In this document: positions 24,743-34,077 of the stretch, in pieces
Layout of the letters: each line of letters begins with the position of its first letter
Position numbering within the stretch: position 1 is the stretch's first letter
NCBI GenBank assembly: GCA_963810915.1
Contig: CAWEPH010000014.1
Span: 1 to 64,000, forward strand
Length of the DNA stretch: 64,000 nucleotides
Source of the DNA: JAOUEA01 sp963810915
GTDB lineage: Bacteria; Actinomycetota; UBA4738; HRBIN12
Direction: 5' to 3'
The notes under the pieces: model-generated
The model's database searches: none
Told to the model about the DNA's origin: nothing
The model's input: the letters and a program-made list of their open reading frames with translations, nothing else
Position numbers and translations under genes: made by a program

Positions 24743-26362
24743 TCACCTGATCCCGTGGTAGGGCGAGTCGAGGATGAGCGCCACCAGGTAGCCGAATCGC
24801 CACGTGACGGCGGCGTCGGTGGACTTGAGCGGGTCGCCCGCAGCCTTGCCGAGGAACCCGAGGACGGCGTTGCGGTGTGCCGGCGCGAGCGTGCGGAACA
24901 CGAGGCGTCGGGCGAGGTCGTCGATCAGGGCGCCGTAGGTCGAGGGGAGCTTCTTCGGCAGGAGGTTCCTGAGCTCCGGGTACCGGAGGTTGTCGGGCCA
25001 CCAACCGTTGGCGAGGCTCATGTGCGTGTTCCAACGGTTCAGCGTGCCGCCGGCGGAGCGCCACGCATCGGCGTAGTCGGGATACCCGTTCGGCTGCACC
25101 CAGGCGAGGGGCGCGTCGCTCAGGCCCTCGATCATCCAGTACAGGCCCTGGAGGCCGTCGGTGCCGGTCCCGGCGTCCGGCTGGACACCCAGGATCCGGA
25201 GCGTCGCCACGACGTCCTGCATCGGCCGGCGGATCTTCGCGCCCTTCGAGTGCTTGAAGGTCTTGGAGGCGAAGAGCTCCTGCAGCACCGGCACGATGGC
25301 CGTGTCGTGCTTGCGGTAGGTCTGCGCGAGCTTGGTGACGAGGCCCGCGGGCGGCGCATCGGAGACGAACCGCTGACAGAGCTTGTAGGCGATGCGGTGG
25401 GCCGTAGCGGGATGGTGGGCGAGGTAGTCGACGTAGTCGAGCGCCACGGCGAGGCCCTTGTTGGCGCTGGTGTTCTTGGAGGACCATCCCAGGACCTTGA
25501 CGTGCCCGACGTAGTGGTTGTCCGGCTCGTAGTTGAAGGTGCCGTCGTCCACGTCGTCGTACCAGTGGACGCCGAGACCCGTGAGGATCAAGGCCGACGT
25601 GTGCATCTCGTCCTCGGTGTAGCCCGCGTCCACCCCGACGGTGTGGAGCTCGAGCAGCTCGCGCCCGTAGTTCTCGTTGGGGTTGTCCTTCGTGGACTCC
25701 GCGTTGTTGAGGTAGGTCATCATCGCCGGGTGGGTCGCCGATGCGGCGAGCATGTCCGAGAACTTGCCCAGCGCGTGGCGCCGGATCACGTTGCGGTCGT
25801 AGTCGTGGCGTGACCACCACACGTTGTCGCTGGGGTTGGCGACGTTGAGGTGGTTGGACCAGAAGTCGACCATCACCTCGAACAGCTGTCGCTTGCTCCA
25901 CGTCGCGCGCACGATCGCCACGATGCCGAGTTGCTGCATCAGCTCCCAGGACCCGTTCAGCGTGCCGTACGCCTGCTTGAGGCTCATCGAGAGGTCCGGG
26001 AAGCGCGCGGCGATGAGCCTGGCCAGGGCGCGATCGTCGATCCGATTGGGGTGCAGCTGTTCGTCCAGCCAGGCGTCGGGACCCATCTTGTGGATCTGCT
26101 GGGCGAGCCGCGGTGTCGGACCCCACGTGGCGCGCCGGAGCACGTGGAGGTCGGGGTTCTTCGGCAGGAACGACGCTGCGCCCGCCGCCGCGGCGGGGGT
26201 GGCCCTCAGGAGGTTCGTGCTCAGCGCGGATCCGGCGACCGCCGTCCCCACCGCGGCGTTCCGGACGAACCGGCGCCGCGAAAGGGTGGGCGTTGCCGAT
26301 ACCAGACCGTCGGCTGCCGGTGTCCCCCTCACGCGGGCAGGTATCGGCAATCGGGGCGGCAT
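24743..26362 (-). CDS. DUF1800 family secreted protein
   Basis: 539 residues with a twin-arginine-like signal (SRRRFVRNAAVGTAVAGSAL) and the DUF1800 core: HVLRRATWGPTPRLA, FWSNHLNVA, NPNENYGRELLELHTVG and GYTEDE. DUF1800 and DUF1501 genes occur together widely; their products are exported, and the joint role is not settled. It lies 4 bases before the DUF1501 gene in the same orientation, so the two form an operon. Confidence 0.9.
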   Translation of the reverse strand: MPPRLPIPARVRGTPAADGLVSATPTLSRRRFVRNAAVGTAVAGSALSTNLLRATPAAAAGAASFLPKNPDLHVLRRATWGPTPRLAQQIHKMGPDAWLDEQLHPNRIDDRALARLIAARFPDLSMSLKQAYGTLNGSWELMQQLGIVAIVRATWSKRQLFEVMVDFWSNHLNVANPSDNVWWSRHDYDRNVIRRHALGKFSDMLAASATHPAMMTYLNNAESTKDNPNENYGRELLELHTVGVDAGYTEDEMHTSALILTGLGVHWYDDVDDGTFNYEPDNHYVGHVKVLGWSSKNTSANKGLAVALDYVDYLAHHPATAHRIAYKLCQRFVSDAPPAGLVTKLAQTYRKHDTAIVPVLQELFASKTFKHSKGAKIRRPMQDVVATLRILGVQPDAGTGTDGLQGLYWMIEGLSDAPLAWVQPNGYPDYADAWRSAGGTLNRWNTHMSLANGWWPDNLRYPELRNLLPKKLPSTYGALIDDLARRLVFRTLAPAHRNAVLGFLGKAAGDPLKSTDAAVTWRFGYLVALILDSPYHGIR

Positions 26363-26398
26363 ACCTTGAACGCCGTAGGTGAAGTTACCGAGATCCCT

Positions 26399-26902
26399 CT
26401 ACCAGCTCGGCCCGAAGGCACGCGTGTCCGCGATGGCGCACGGCGCGAGTGAATGCGCGTACTGGACGGTTCCGTTGCCCGCGGACCGCAGGTAGAAACA
26501 CATGCCGGATGCGCTCAGTCCGGACACGAAGATCTCGTTGGTGCCGGGGTGGTAGTGCAGGTAGACGTTCCCACTGGCGATCGGCGTATCCGAATCCACG
26601 TAGGCCAGCGCCGGTTCGATCGCCGTCATCAGGGTCCCGTTCGCCGTGTAGGTGACCGTGTCTGCGTAGTAGGCCTGCTCCGCGGTGAAGGCCACGCGGA
26701 GGTCCTCCTGCGTGTGACGGTCCTGTGCCCGCGACCGCGCGCCGAGGAACGTCGGCAGACCGATCGCGATGAGGATCCCGATCACGAGCACGGTGATCAG
26801 GAGCTCCACCATCGTGAAGCCTCGTTCGTCACGCACGGCGCGTTCGTGCCAGGGCATCTCCGTAGATGTCGGCCGGACGGCCGACGGCATTGAGCCCGCC
26901 AC
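26399..26902 (-). CDS. Type IV pilin-like protein
   Basis: Contains the prepilin cleavage and methylation motif RGFTMVELLITVLVIGILIA. Glycine precedes the future N-terminal Phe and Glu is at +5, followed by the hydrophobic stalk helix and a short beta-rich globular domain with two cysteines (MCFYL, APCAIA). Such proteins are processed by a prepilin peptidase and build type IV or Tad-like pili or pseudopili. The start is uncertain: GTG 26902, ATG 26857 and GTG 26836 are in frame. No other pilus gene lies in the window. Confidence 0.8.
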   Translation of the reverse strand: MAGSMPSAVRPTSTEMPWHERAVRDERGFTMVELLITVLVIGILIAIGLPTFLGARSRAQDRHTQEDLRVAFTAEQAYYADTVTYTANGTLMTAIEPALAYVDSDTPIASGNVYLHYHPGTNEIFVSGLSASGMCFYLRSAGNGTVQYAHSLAPCAIADTRAFGPSW

Positions 26903-26923
26903 CCGGCCGATGGACCGAAGTAC

Positions 26924-28150
26924 CTAGGAACGGGTAAGGACGATCTGGCCGACGTCGACGCGACCCGCCCGGAATCCGCCCTCGCAGTACGAGAGGTAGT
27001 AGCGCCACATGCGCCGGAACGGCTCGTCGAAGCCGAGCGCTTCGATCTCGCGCCAGTGCGCCTCGAACGACTCGCGCCAGCATCGCAACGTGCGCGCGTA
27101 CGAGGCGCCGTACGCCTCGTGGTGCCGCCATCCGAGTCCGTGGCGCTCGGTGAGGGCGCGCAGCACCTTCGGCGCCGGCACCTGCCCGCCGGGGAAGATG
27201 TAACGCCGGATGAAGTCGGGGTTGCGGTTGGACGAGTCCCAGTGGCGGTCGGCGACGGTGATGATCTGCAGCCCGACGCTCCCCCCGGGACGCACGAGCC
27301 TCCGCAACGCGCCGAAGTAGCCGTCCCAACGGCCGCTCGGGATCGATTCGATCATCTCGACGGACACGGCCCGATCGTAGGTGCCGCGATGTGCGGCGAA
27401 GTCCTCGAGACGGACCTCCACGCGATCCGCCAGCCCGCGCCGCCTGACCAGCGCCTCGACGTAGGCCGCCTGCTCTCGGGAGACGGTGAGCGTGGTCACC
27501 TGGGCCCCCACCTCGGCGGCGAGGTGGCACGCGAAGCCGCCCCATCCCGATCCGATCTCCACCACCCGCTCGCCCGCCCGCACGCCGGTCGCCGCGGCGA
27601 GGCGCCGGTACTTCTCGCGCTGCGCCTCCTCCAGGGTCATCTCGTCGCGTGCGAACACGGCGGAGGAGTACGTCATGGTGGGGTCGAGCCAGAGCGCGTA
27701 GAAGGCATTGCCGAGGTCGTAGTGCTGCACGATGTCGTGCAAGGGTCCGCGCGGTGCGGCGCCGCGGCCCAACGCCCGCCACAGCGCGCGACCACCACGA
27801 TCCAGCGCGGCGGGAACCCGCGCGCGATGCGCGGGCTCGACGTGCAGGGCCGCGAGCTCGATGAAGGACGCGAGGTCGTCGGCCTCGTACTCTCCGGCGA
27901 TGTACCCGTCGGCCAGCCCGATGGCTCCCGTCGTCGCCACCCGCCGGAGGAGCCTCGGGTCACGGAGCTCCACGTCGGCGTGCGGTCCGTCGGCCTTCCC
28001 GGCGAAGACGCGGCGACCGCCGTCGGGGAGGTCCACGGCGAGACGCCCGACGCGTACGCGACCACCCACCACCGACAGGATGCCGCGCTCGAGCGGCCCG
28101 AGCTTGCGGTGCCGCTGCAGGGCCGGGTGGAGTCGATCGGCGGTCTTCAC
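26924..28150 (-). CDS. Cyclopropane-fatty-acyl-phospholipid synthase family methyltransferase
   Basis: 408 residues. The N-terminal domain is typical of the family. The SAM-dependent methyltransferase core carries HYDLGNAFYALWLDP, the SAM motif VVEIGSGWGG, and the later VSVEMIESI and NPDFIRRYIFPGG blocks. It would add a methylene or methyl group from SAM to a lipid double bond. The start is GTG 28150, overlapping the stop of the DUF1365 gene by 4 bases (GTGA). With the two upstream genes and the divergent desaturase it forms a lipid-modification locus. Confidence 0.92.
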   Translation of the reverse strand: MKTADRLHPALQRHRKLGPLERGILSVVGGRVRVGRLAVDLPDGGRRVFAGKADGPHADVELRDPRLLRRVATTGAIGLADGYIAGEYEADDLASFIELAALHVEPAHRARVPAALDRGGRALWRALGRGAAPRGPLHDIVQHYDLGNAFYALWLDPTMTYSSAVFARDEMTLEEAQREKYRRLAAATGVRAGERVVEIGSGWGGFACHLAAEVGAQVTTLTVSREQAAYVEALVRRRGLADRVEVRLEDFAAHRGTYDRAVSVEMIESIPSGRWDGYFGALRRLVRPGGSVGLQIITVADRHWDSSNRNPDFIRRYIFPGGQVPAPKVLRALTERHGLGWRHHEAYGASYARTLRCWRESFEAHWREIEALGFDEPFRRMWRYYLSYCEGGFRAGRVDVGQIVLTRS

Positions 28151-28998
28151 CGGACACCCTCTCGAGGGAGCGAGGGAGCCACCACCGTCAGGTCGTGTGC
28201 AGGCGGGAGCCCGCGCCGCCGGTACGGCGCGCCCTTGGACCAGAGCTTCAGCGCCTCCCAGTGGATCCCGCCCATCACCTTCATCGTCACCAATGGATAG
28301 CGTGCCAGCATGCGCGCCAGCGCGCCACCCGTCAGGGCACGGCGCCGGCCGGTGAGCGTCGCCACGAGCCGCTGACCCCCGGGCGCCGTCTGGCGCACCA
28401 GCACCGCCACCCGCTCGTCGGGGATGCGCGCGCGGAAGTCGTACGTGCTCCCCATGTCGACGAAGGGCGAGACGAAGAGCTCCTTGTCGAACGAGGCGGG
28501 GATCACCGCGCGGCCTCCTTGGGTCACGGGGACGAGGTAGTGATGCCACTCGCCGAAGGTGTTCGTCACCTCGTAGAGGATCGCGCGCAGCTCCCCGTCG
28601 GGACCGTGACAGAACCAGACCGTGAGCGGGTTGAAGACGTAGCCGAAGACCCGCGGGAAACTGAGGAGGCGCACGGCCCCGCCCTCGAGATCGATGCCGG
28701 CTTCCCCCAAGCGCTCATCGATCCAGGGGCGCAGGGGCGAGCCGTCGCGCGGTCCGTGATCCCTGTTGAAGAAGCTGACGACCCCCGGGCGCTCGTACGT
28801 GAAGCCCGGCATCGACCGGTCGAGCATGGGGAGTTCCTCGAGGTCGGCCAGGAGGTACCACACGCCGTAGCTCAACCTGTGGCGCACGGGACGGACGCGC
28901 TGATGCGTGACGCGGCACTCGTACAGGCCCGAGGTGAATCGATCCGGCGCCCCGGTCGACGGCGCGGTGGGTCGCGCGCGTTCGCGGATCGTCGCCAT
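28147..28998 (-). CDS. DUF1365 family protein
   Basis: 283 residues. SGLYECRVTHQRVRPVRHRL at the N-terminus and VFGYVFNPLTVWFCH in the middle are DUF1365 signatures. The family is nearly always found beside a cyclopropane synthase and an FAD oxidoreductase, as here, and is thought to take part in modifying fatty acyl chains. Its precise reaction is unknown. The ATG at 28998 directly follows the stop of the FAD gene. Confidence 0.9.
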   Translation of the reverse strand: MATIRERARPTAPSTGAPDRFTSGLYECRVTHQRVRPVRHRLSYGVWYLLADLEELPMLDRSMPGFTYERPGVVSFFNRDHGPRDGSPLRPWIDERLGEAGIDLEGGAVRLLSFPRVFGYVFNPLTVWFCHGPDGELRAILYEVTNTFGEWHHYLVPVTQGGRAVIPASFDKELFVSPFVDMGSTYDFRARIPDERVAVLVRQTAPGGQRLVATLTGRRRALTGGALARMLARYPLVTMKVMGGIHWEALKLWSKGAPYRRRGLPPAHDLTVVAPSLPREGVR

Positions 28999-30300
28999 CT
29001 ACCCGCCCACCGCCGCCATCGGGCCGTGCCGCGCGGGTGTGGGCTCCGGCACCCGCCACCACGGGGCGGGTGCGCCCAGACGCGCCGCGACCTCCAGGCC
29101 CGAGCGGAGCCCGTCCTCGTGGAAGCCGAAGCCGCTCCAGGCGCCACAGAACCAGGTCCGGTTCGCCCCTTGGATCGATGGGAGGGCGGCCTGCGCATCC
29201 ACGGCGAGGCGGTCGTACTGCGGGTGTCGGTACGTGAACTCGGCGGCGGCCCGGCGCGGCTCGAGGATCGGGTTGAGGGTCACGATGACGGGCGCCTCGG
29301 TCTCCAGGTTCTGCAAGCGGTTCATCCAGTAGCTCAAGGAGACGGCACCGCCGTAGCCGCGCTCATGCGCGAGGTAGTTCCAGCTCGACCACGCGCGTCC
29401 GCGCACCGGCATCAGCCGCGGGTCGCGATGGAGCACGGCCCGGTTCGTCCGGTAGCGGAACGCGCCCAGGATCCGTCGCTCCTCGGGGCTCGCCTCGGGG
29501 CCGAGGATCGCGAGCGTGGCATCCGCGTGCGTCGCGAAGACGACGTGGTCGAAGCGGTCGCGCCCGCCGCGGGCGTCGATCACCGTGAGTTCGTCCTCGT
29601 CGCGCAGGACCGCGTCCACGGGGCTCGACAGGCGCACGCCTCCCGAGAACCTCCGGGCCACGCGGTGGACGTACGCGCGGGAGCCGCCCGTCACGGTGCG
29701 CCACTGTGGCCGGTGGCGCACCTGGAGCAACCCGTGGTTGTCGAGGAACCCGACCATGGTCTCCGCGGGGTAGTCGAGCATGGCCTCGAGCGAGGACGAC
29801 CAGATGCACGCGGTGATGGGGAGCAGGAAGTCGTCGCGGAACGATCGCGAGTAGCCACGGCGGGCGAGGTAGTCGCCCGTGGACTCGGTCGAGCCGGTGC
29901 CGATCAGTTCCCGAGCCTCGCGGGTGAACCGGACGATGTCGCGGATCATCCGTCGGTAGGCGCCTTGCGCGAGGTTCGACGGCTGGGCCAGCAGACCCAG
30001 AGCCCGCCCCTGATACTCGAACGCGCCCTCACTCACCGAGACCGAGAACGACATGTCGCTGGGCTCCGTCGCCACGTCTTCGGCCTGGAAGAGCCGCACG
30101 AGGTTGGGGTAGTTCCGCTCGTTGTAGACGATGAATCCCGTGTCGACCGGCAGGCGAAGCCCACGGTCTTCGACCTCGACCGTGTTGGCGTGGCCGCCCA
30201 GGCGGCCGGCCGCCTCGTAGACCGTGACGTCGTGTCGCTCGGAGAGGGCCCAGGCGGCGCCAAGGCCGGAGATCCCCCCGCCGATGACTGCGATCTTCAA
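28999..30300 (-). CDS. FAD-dependent amine-oxidase-like oxidoreductase
   Basis: 433 residues. The N-terminus holds the dinucleotide-binding motif GGGISGLGAAWALSE, followed about 20 residues later by RLGGHANTVEV. The C-terminus has the second FAD contact near FCGAWSGFGFHEDGL. The family includes desaturase/isomerase-like flavoenzymes. In this context it likely acts on the fatty acyl chain handled by the downstream DUF1365 and cyclopropane synthase proteins. First gene of the three-gene operon. Confidence 0.9.
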   Translation of the reverse strand: MKIAVIGGGISGLGAAWALSERHDVTVYEAAGRLGGHANTVEVEDRGLRLPVDTGFIVYNERNYPNLVRLFQAEDVATEPSDMSFSVSVSEGAFEYQGRALGLLAQPSNLAQGAYRRMIRDIVRFTREARELIGTGSTESTGDYLARRGYSRSFRDDFLLPITACIWSSSLEAMLDYPAETMVGFLDNHGLLQVRHRPQWRTVTGGSRAYVHRVARRFSGGVRLSSPVDAVLRDEDELTVIDARGGRDRFDHVVFATHADATLAILGPEASPEERRILGAFRYRTNRAVLHRDPRLMPVRGRAWSSWNYLAHERGYGGAVSLSYWMNRLQNLETEAPVIVTLNPILEPRRAAAEFTYRHPQYDRLAVDAQAALPSIQGANRTWFCGAWSGFGFHEDGLRSGLEVAARLGAPAPWWRVPEPTPARHGPMAAVGG

Positions 30301-30537
30301 TGCGTGCTCCTATGGTCTCGTGTGCGTCCTTCGCGCTCGGGACCCCTACCGGATGCGTGTGATCGCAGGGTTGCGGGCCCGAGAGCCGTCGGAGGGGCCG
30401 GCTTCCGCGGTACCCTTGGAGTACCGCTGTGCTCGGATCCGATCGACGGAGCCAGCGTGTCAGAACAAGAGCAGTCGTTCGGCCGCCGAACCTCTGCAAG
30501 AGCTTGGCTTGGGTGCCGAGGTTCGGAAGGAGTGCCG

Positions 30538-31482
30538 ATGACCGATCCCCGTCCCGTCAGCGATGAGGCGATCCTGCACGAGTTGCTGCCGACCGTCGAG
30601 AAGTCCCTCGACCGCCATATCTCCTCTACCGCAGAGTGGTTCCCCCACGACTACGTGCCGTACGAGGAGGGGCGCAACTTCCTGAAGGAGCCCTGGCAGC
30701 CCTCCGACAGCCGGCTCCCCGACGTCGCGCAGACGGCCCTGGAGGTGAACCTCCTGACGGAGGACAACCTGCCCTACTACCACCTCGCGCTCTGGCAGAC
30801 CTTCGGGAACGACGAGGCCTGGGGGGAGTGGGTGCGGCGCTGGACCGCGGAGGAGGGACGCCACTCGATCGTGATCCGTGACTACCTCACCGTCACGCGC
30901 GGCGTCGATCCCACCGTGTTGGAGCAGGGGCGGATGGATCAGGCGCTGCGGGGCTGGTACCCGCAGTTCGCCGAGCAGGGCCCGCTCGACGGCGTGGTCT
31001 TCACCACCATCCAGGAGCTCGCCACGAGGATCTCCCACCGCAACACGGGCGAGCTCACCGATGACGAGAGCGCCAAGAGGCTCTGTTCACGCGTCGCGAC
31101 CGACGAGAACTTCCACTACGTCTTCTACCGCGACATGGCGCAGGCGGCGATCGAGCTGGACGCCTCGGCGATGGTGATGGCGATGCACCGGCAGATCCTC
31201 AACTTCGCGATGCCGGGCGCAGGGATCCCCGGGTTCCGGAAGAAGGCCAAGGCGATGGCGACGGCGGGCGTCTACAACTTGCGGATCCACCTCGAGCAGG
31301 TGCTGCGTCCGGTGCTCGACAAGCACTTCCGGCTGGCGGAGCTGAACGGGCTCACGGACCAGGCCAAGCTGGCCCGCGAGGAGATCTACGAGCACCTCGA
31401 TCGCCTCAAGCGGGTGGCGGAGAAGCTCGGTGAGACCCTGGGCCCCGTGAAGGGCGACCTCTCGAGCGACCCGATCGTCTGA
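30538..31482 (+). CDS. Acyl-ACP desaturase, ferritin-like diiron
   Basis: 314 residues of the soluble acyl-ACP desaturase family. The diiron ligand motifs are visible: EDNLPYYH, EEGRH and DENFH, with a further Glu near QELATRISH. These enzymes use O2 and ferredoxin to insert a cis double bond into acyl-ACP. The product is the normal substrate for cyclopropane synthase-type enzymes, matching the divergent operon. The ATG at 30538 has GGAAGGAG 6 bases before it. Confidence 0.92.
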   Translation: MTDPRPVSDEAILHELLPTVEKSLDRHISSTAEWFPHDYVPYEEGRNFLKEPWQPSDSRLPDVAQTALEVNLLTEDNLPYYHLALWQTFGNDEAWGEWVRRWTAEEGRHSIVIRDYLTVTRGVDPTVLEQGRMDQALRGWYPQFAEQGPLDGVVFTTIQELATRISHRNTGELTDDESAKRLCSRVATDENFHYVFYRDMAQAAIELDASAMVMAMHRQILNFAMPGAGIPGFRKKAKAMATAGVYNLRIHLEQVLRPVLDKHFRLAELNGLTDQAKLAREEIYEHLDRLKRVAEKLGETLGPVKGDLSSDPIV

Positions 31483-31497
31483 ATCCGGCATCGGGCA

Positions 31498-33082
31498 CTA
31501 GGTGACCGTGATCGTGTAGTTCGATGTCGTCTTCGAGTTGGGCGACGCATCGGTCATCTCGACGTTGGAGATCACCGCGCTGACCTCGTTGCAGGTGTTG
31601 GCCGGATAGTTGTTGACGCTCACCTCACCACCGGGACCGGCGACCGCTGTGCCCAGATCCGTCACGACCAGGGTGTCCGGTCCTTGACGACACACCAGGC
31701 TCACGTCGAGCTTCCCGACACCCGAGTCCACCGTCACTGTCACGTTCGGCGTGCCCGAATGCGCCAGGCCGATCCAGTTCGTGGCGTAGTCGTTCGCGAT
31801 CGAACGTGGGAGCGAGGAGGAAACGGAGTCGATGTCGTCGTTCGGACCCGCGGCCGCCAGGTAGCCGCCCGCCTCCTCGAGGCAGTACGGCTCAGCCGTG
31901 CCGCCACCGCATGGAATGGTGAACCGCAGGGCGATGCCCGCGTCGTGATAGGCGTCCGCGAGGTTCGAGTGCACCGACTTGAACGCGCGGTTGAACGCCT
32001 GGGAGTTGGTGGAGGCGTTCCGGCTGAGCTGCTCCCAGAAGTAACGGAAGATCCGTCTGCCCCCCGTCGCTGGTGCCGGTGCCGAACGGCTCCGTCATCG
32101 CCCGGAACACCACCCAGTAGGGGTACGGGAACCTGGGGTCGAACAACGGCATCGGCTTCGTGATGTCGGGCCAGAGGTAGTTGTAGTTGTCGTTGCTCGC
32201 GTTGAAGACCTCGTCCTCCATCCACGTCGCGCCGCCCTCGACCCACGAGCTCTTGACCTTCGTGGGTCCGGTGAGCGCGCCGTAGCCGTACTGCAGCGAA
32301 TGGTTGAACTCGTGCGCCACCGTCGCGCGCATCGCGTTCGTCGGCGTGCCGGGGAACGGGACGAAGTTCTGGTTCAGCACCATGCACGACGCCACCGCAT
32401 CCCGGTCGTTCCACGGGGTATGGGGGTTGTTGCCTGCGTACGCCGTGCTCGTGACGTACCCGTACAACTGCGTGCCCAGGTTGTCGATGCGCACCAGGTA
32501 CTTCCCGCCCGGGACGTTCGTCGACGGATCCTTGGGCGGGGCCGCCCACTTGAATGACGTCACCTCCGTCTTCCAGGTGCGCTCGAGCGTGTTGGTGTAC
32601 GCCGCGATCCGCACGCCGTGCAGCCGCCGCGCGTCGTACTCGATGTAGAAGTGCTTGGTCTTCTTGCGGGAGGGAAGGGGGCCTCGCGCGGACCGGCAGG
32701 GGAGCGTCGACAGCTTCTCGACGCCCGCGCGCACCGCACGCGCGGCGGGTCCGTCACCGAGTGACGGCAGCGCCTGGCGCAGGTGCAGCAGGGGCAGCGT
32801 GCCGTCCCACGGCGTGGTGCTCCGATACGCGGAGGGGACCCGCTCCGGGGAGGTGAACGCCCACAGCAGGTACCGCGCGGCCTGGGTCCCGTTGATGTGC
32901 CCGGCGGCGGCATCGCGCTGGATGAGGTCGGGGGTGGCGAGGTGGGGATGCCGCCGGTGCGCCTGCGGATGCGTGTCGTTCGCGCGGGCCGTCGGACCGG
33001 CCAAGGCGAGTGAGGCCGCCAGCGCGATGGTGGCGGTGGCGAGCGCCGCGGCGCGGCGAGCGGGGCGGACGACGTGCGGCAC
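31498..33082 (-). CDS. Secreted zinc metalloprotease-like protein (MXAN_6640-like), one frameshift
   Basis: About 527 residues across one frameshift. It has a signal peptide (AAALATATIALAASLALAGP) and a zinc site HEFNH within ATVAHEFNHSLQYGYG. This is followed by the downstream VEGGATWMEDEVF, which may hold the third ligand. The C-terminal part (CGGGTAEPYCLEEAGG, then a beta-rich domain) lies in another frame. The break is near 32062 in a run of six C (six G on the coding strand), a classic homopolymer error. Peptidase activity is inferred from the motif. Confidence 0.75.
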
Positions 33083-33140
33083 GGGCGGGCTCCTTGGTCG
33101 GGGGTCCGTACATGCTAAACGGCGGAAGGCCTTCCTCGAC

Positions 33141-33146
33141 TAGAGT
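33141..33146 (+). promoter_or_regulatory. Putative -10 element (TAGAGT) of the arginase-like gene
   Basis: TAGAGT ends 12 bases before the ATG at 33158, predicting a leader of only about five bases. No Shine-Dalgarno sequence is visible. Confidence 0.4.
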
Positions 33147-33157
33147 CCGGGCTCCGG

Positions 33158-34060
33158 ATGGGTGGACGGGTCGCGGTGATCGGCGTGCCGTCGCAGTCGG
33201 GAGGGCGCCCGACGGGCGTGGCGCGGGGTGTGGGTGCGCTCAGGGCGGCCGGGCTGGTGCACGTGCTGCGGACCTCCGGCCACGATGTCGAGGACCTGGG
33301 CGACGTGGCCTTGCCACCGCCCGACCCGACCCGCGATCCCGTCTCGCACGTGGTGAACCCCGGCGGGCTCGCGACCCTGATCCGGGAGGTCGACCGCGCC
33401 GTGCGAGCGGCGCGCGCCCTGGAGCGGTTCCCCCTGGTGCTGGGGGGCGACTGCCCGATGCTCCTCGGATGCCTCCGCGCGATCGGCGACGGGGACCGTC
33501 CCGTGGGCCTGCTGCACGTCGACGGGCACGAGGACGCCTACCCGCCTGCGCGCTCGCCCACCGGTGACTCGGCCGACTCCGAGATCGCGTTCGCGCTCGG
33601 GGATGCCCCGTTGTCGTGGGACGCGGAGTTGGCCGCCACGCAGCCGTGGCTCGCCGCGGATCGGCTCGTGCTCCTGGGTCAACGCGACCGGCCCGACCTC
33701 GAGCGACACGGGGTGGTTTCGCTCGCGAGCCGGAGCCTCGTGATCGACGCGGCCGCGGTGCGCGGGGATCCCGCCGCCGCCGCGGTCCGGGCCGTGGACC
33801 TGCTGGCGTGGGCGCCGTATTGGTTCCACCTCGACTGGGACGTGCTGGCCAACGACGCGATGGGCGCGGTGATCTTCCCGCGCGCGGGCGGGCTCACCTG
33901 GGACGACCTGGCAACGGTCGCGCGCGAGGCGCTCGGGCGACGCACGTGCGCGGGCTGGGACGCGGGCACCTACAATCCGGACCGCGACCCGGACGGCACG
34001 TACGCGACCCGGATCGTCGGCTTCATCGCCGATGCGCTCCACGCGCGCGACCCACGCTGA
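33158..34060 (+). CDS. Arginase/agmatinase family protein with altered metal site
   Basis: 300 residues with the ureohydrolase fold. The three metal-binding motifs are recognisable but altered: GGDCP replaces GGDHS, so the first histidine ligand is cysteine. DGHEDAY replaces DAHxDxY with both Asp and His kept, and HLDWDVLAND replaces the SxDxDxxDP loop. The family hydrolyses guanidino or formimino compounds to urea or formamide with Mn2+. The His-to-Cys change suggests a different metal or reduced activity. It sits 17 bases before a glycosyltransferase gene. Confidence 0.85.
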   Translation: MGGRVAVIGVPSQSGGRPTGVARGVGALRAAGLVHVLRTSGHDVEDLGDVALPPPDPTRDPVSHVVNPGGLATLIREVDRAVRAARALERFPLVLGGDCPMLLGCLRAIGDGDRPVGLLHVDGHEDAYPPARSPTGDSADSEIAFALGDAPLSWDAELAATQPWLAADRLVLLGQRDRPDLERHGVVSLASRSLVIDAAAVRGDPAAAAVRAVDLLAWAPYWFHLDWDVLANDAMGAVIFPRAGGLTWDDLATVAREALGRRTCAGWDAGTYNPDRDPDGTYATRIVGFIADALHARDPR

Positions 34061-34077
34061 CAGGAGGCATGACGCAC

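Noticed and set aside
28195..31482. A 1095-codon plus-strand open frame
   Set aside because: Only the part from ATG 30538 is coding (desaturase). The remainder is antisense to the FAD and DUF1365 genes and lacks protein-like composition.
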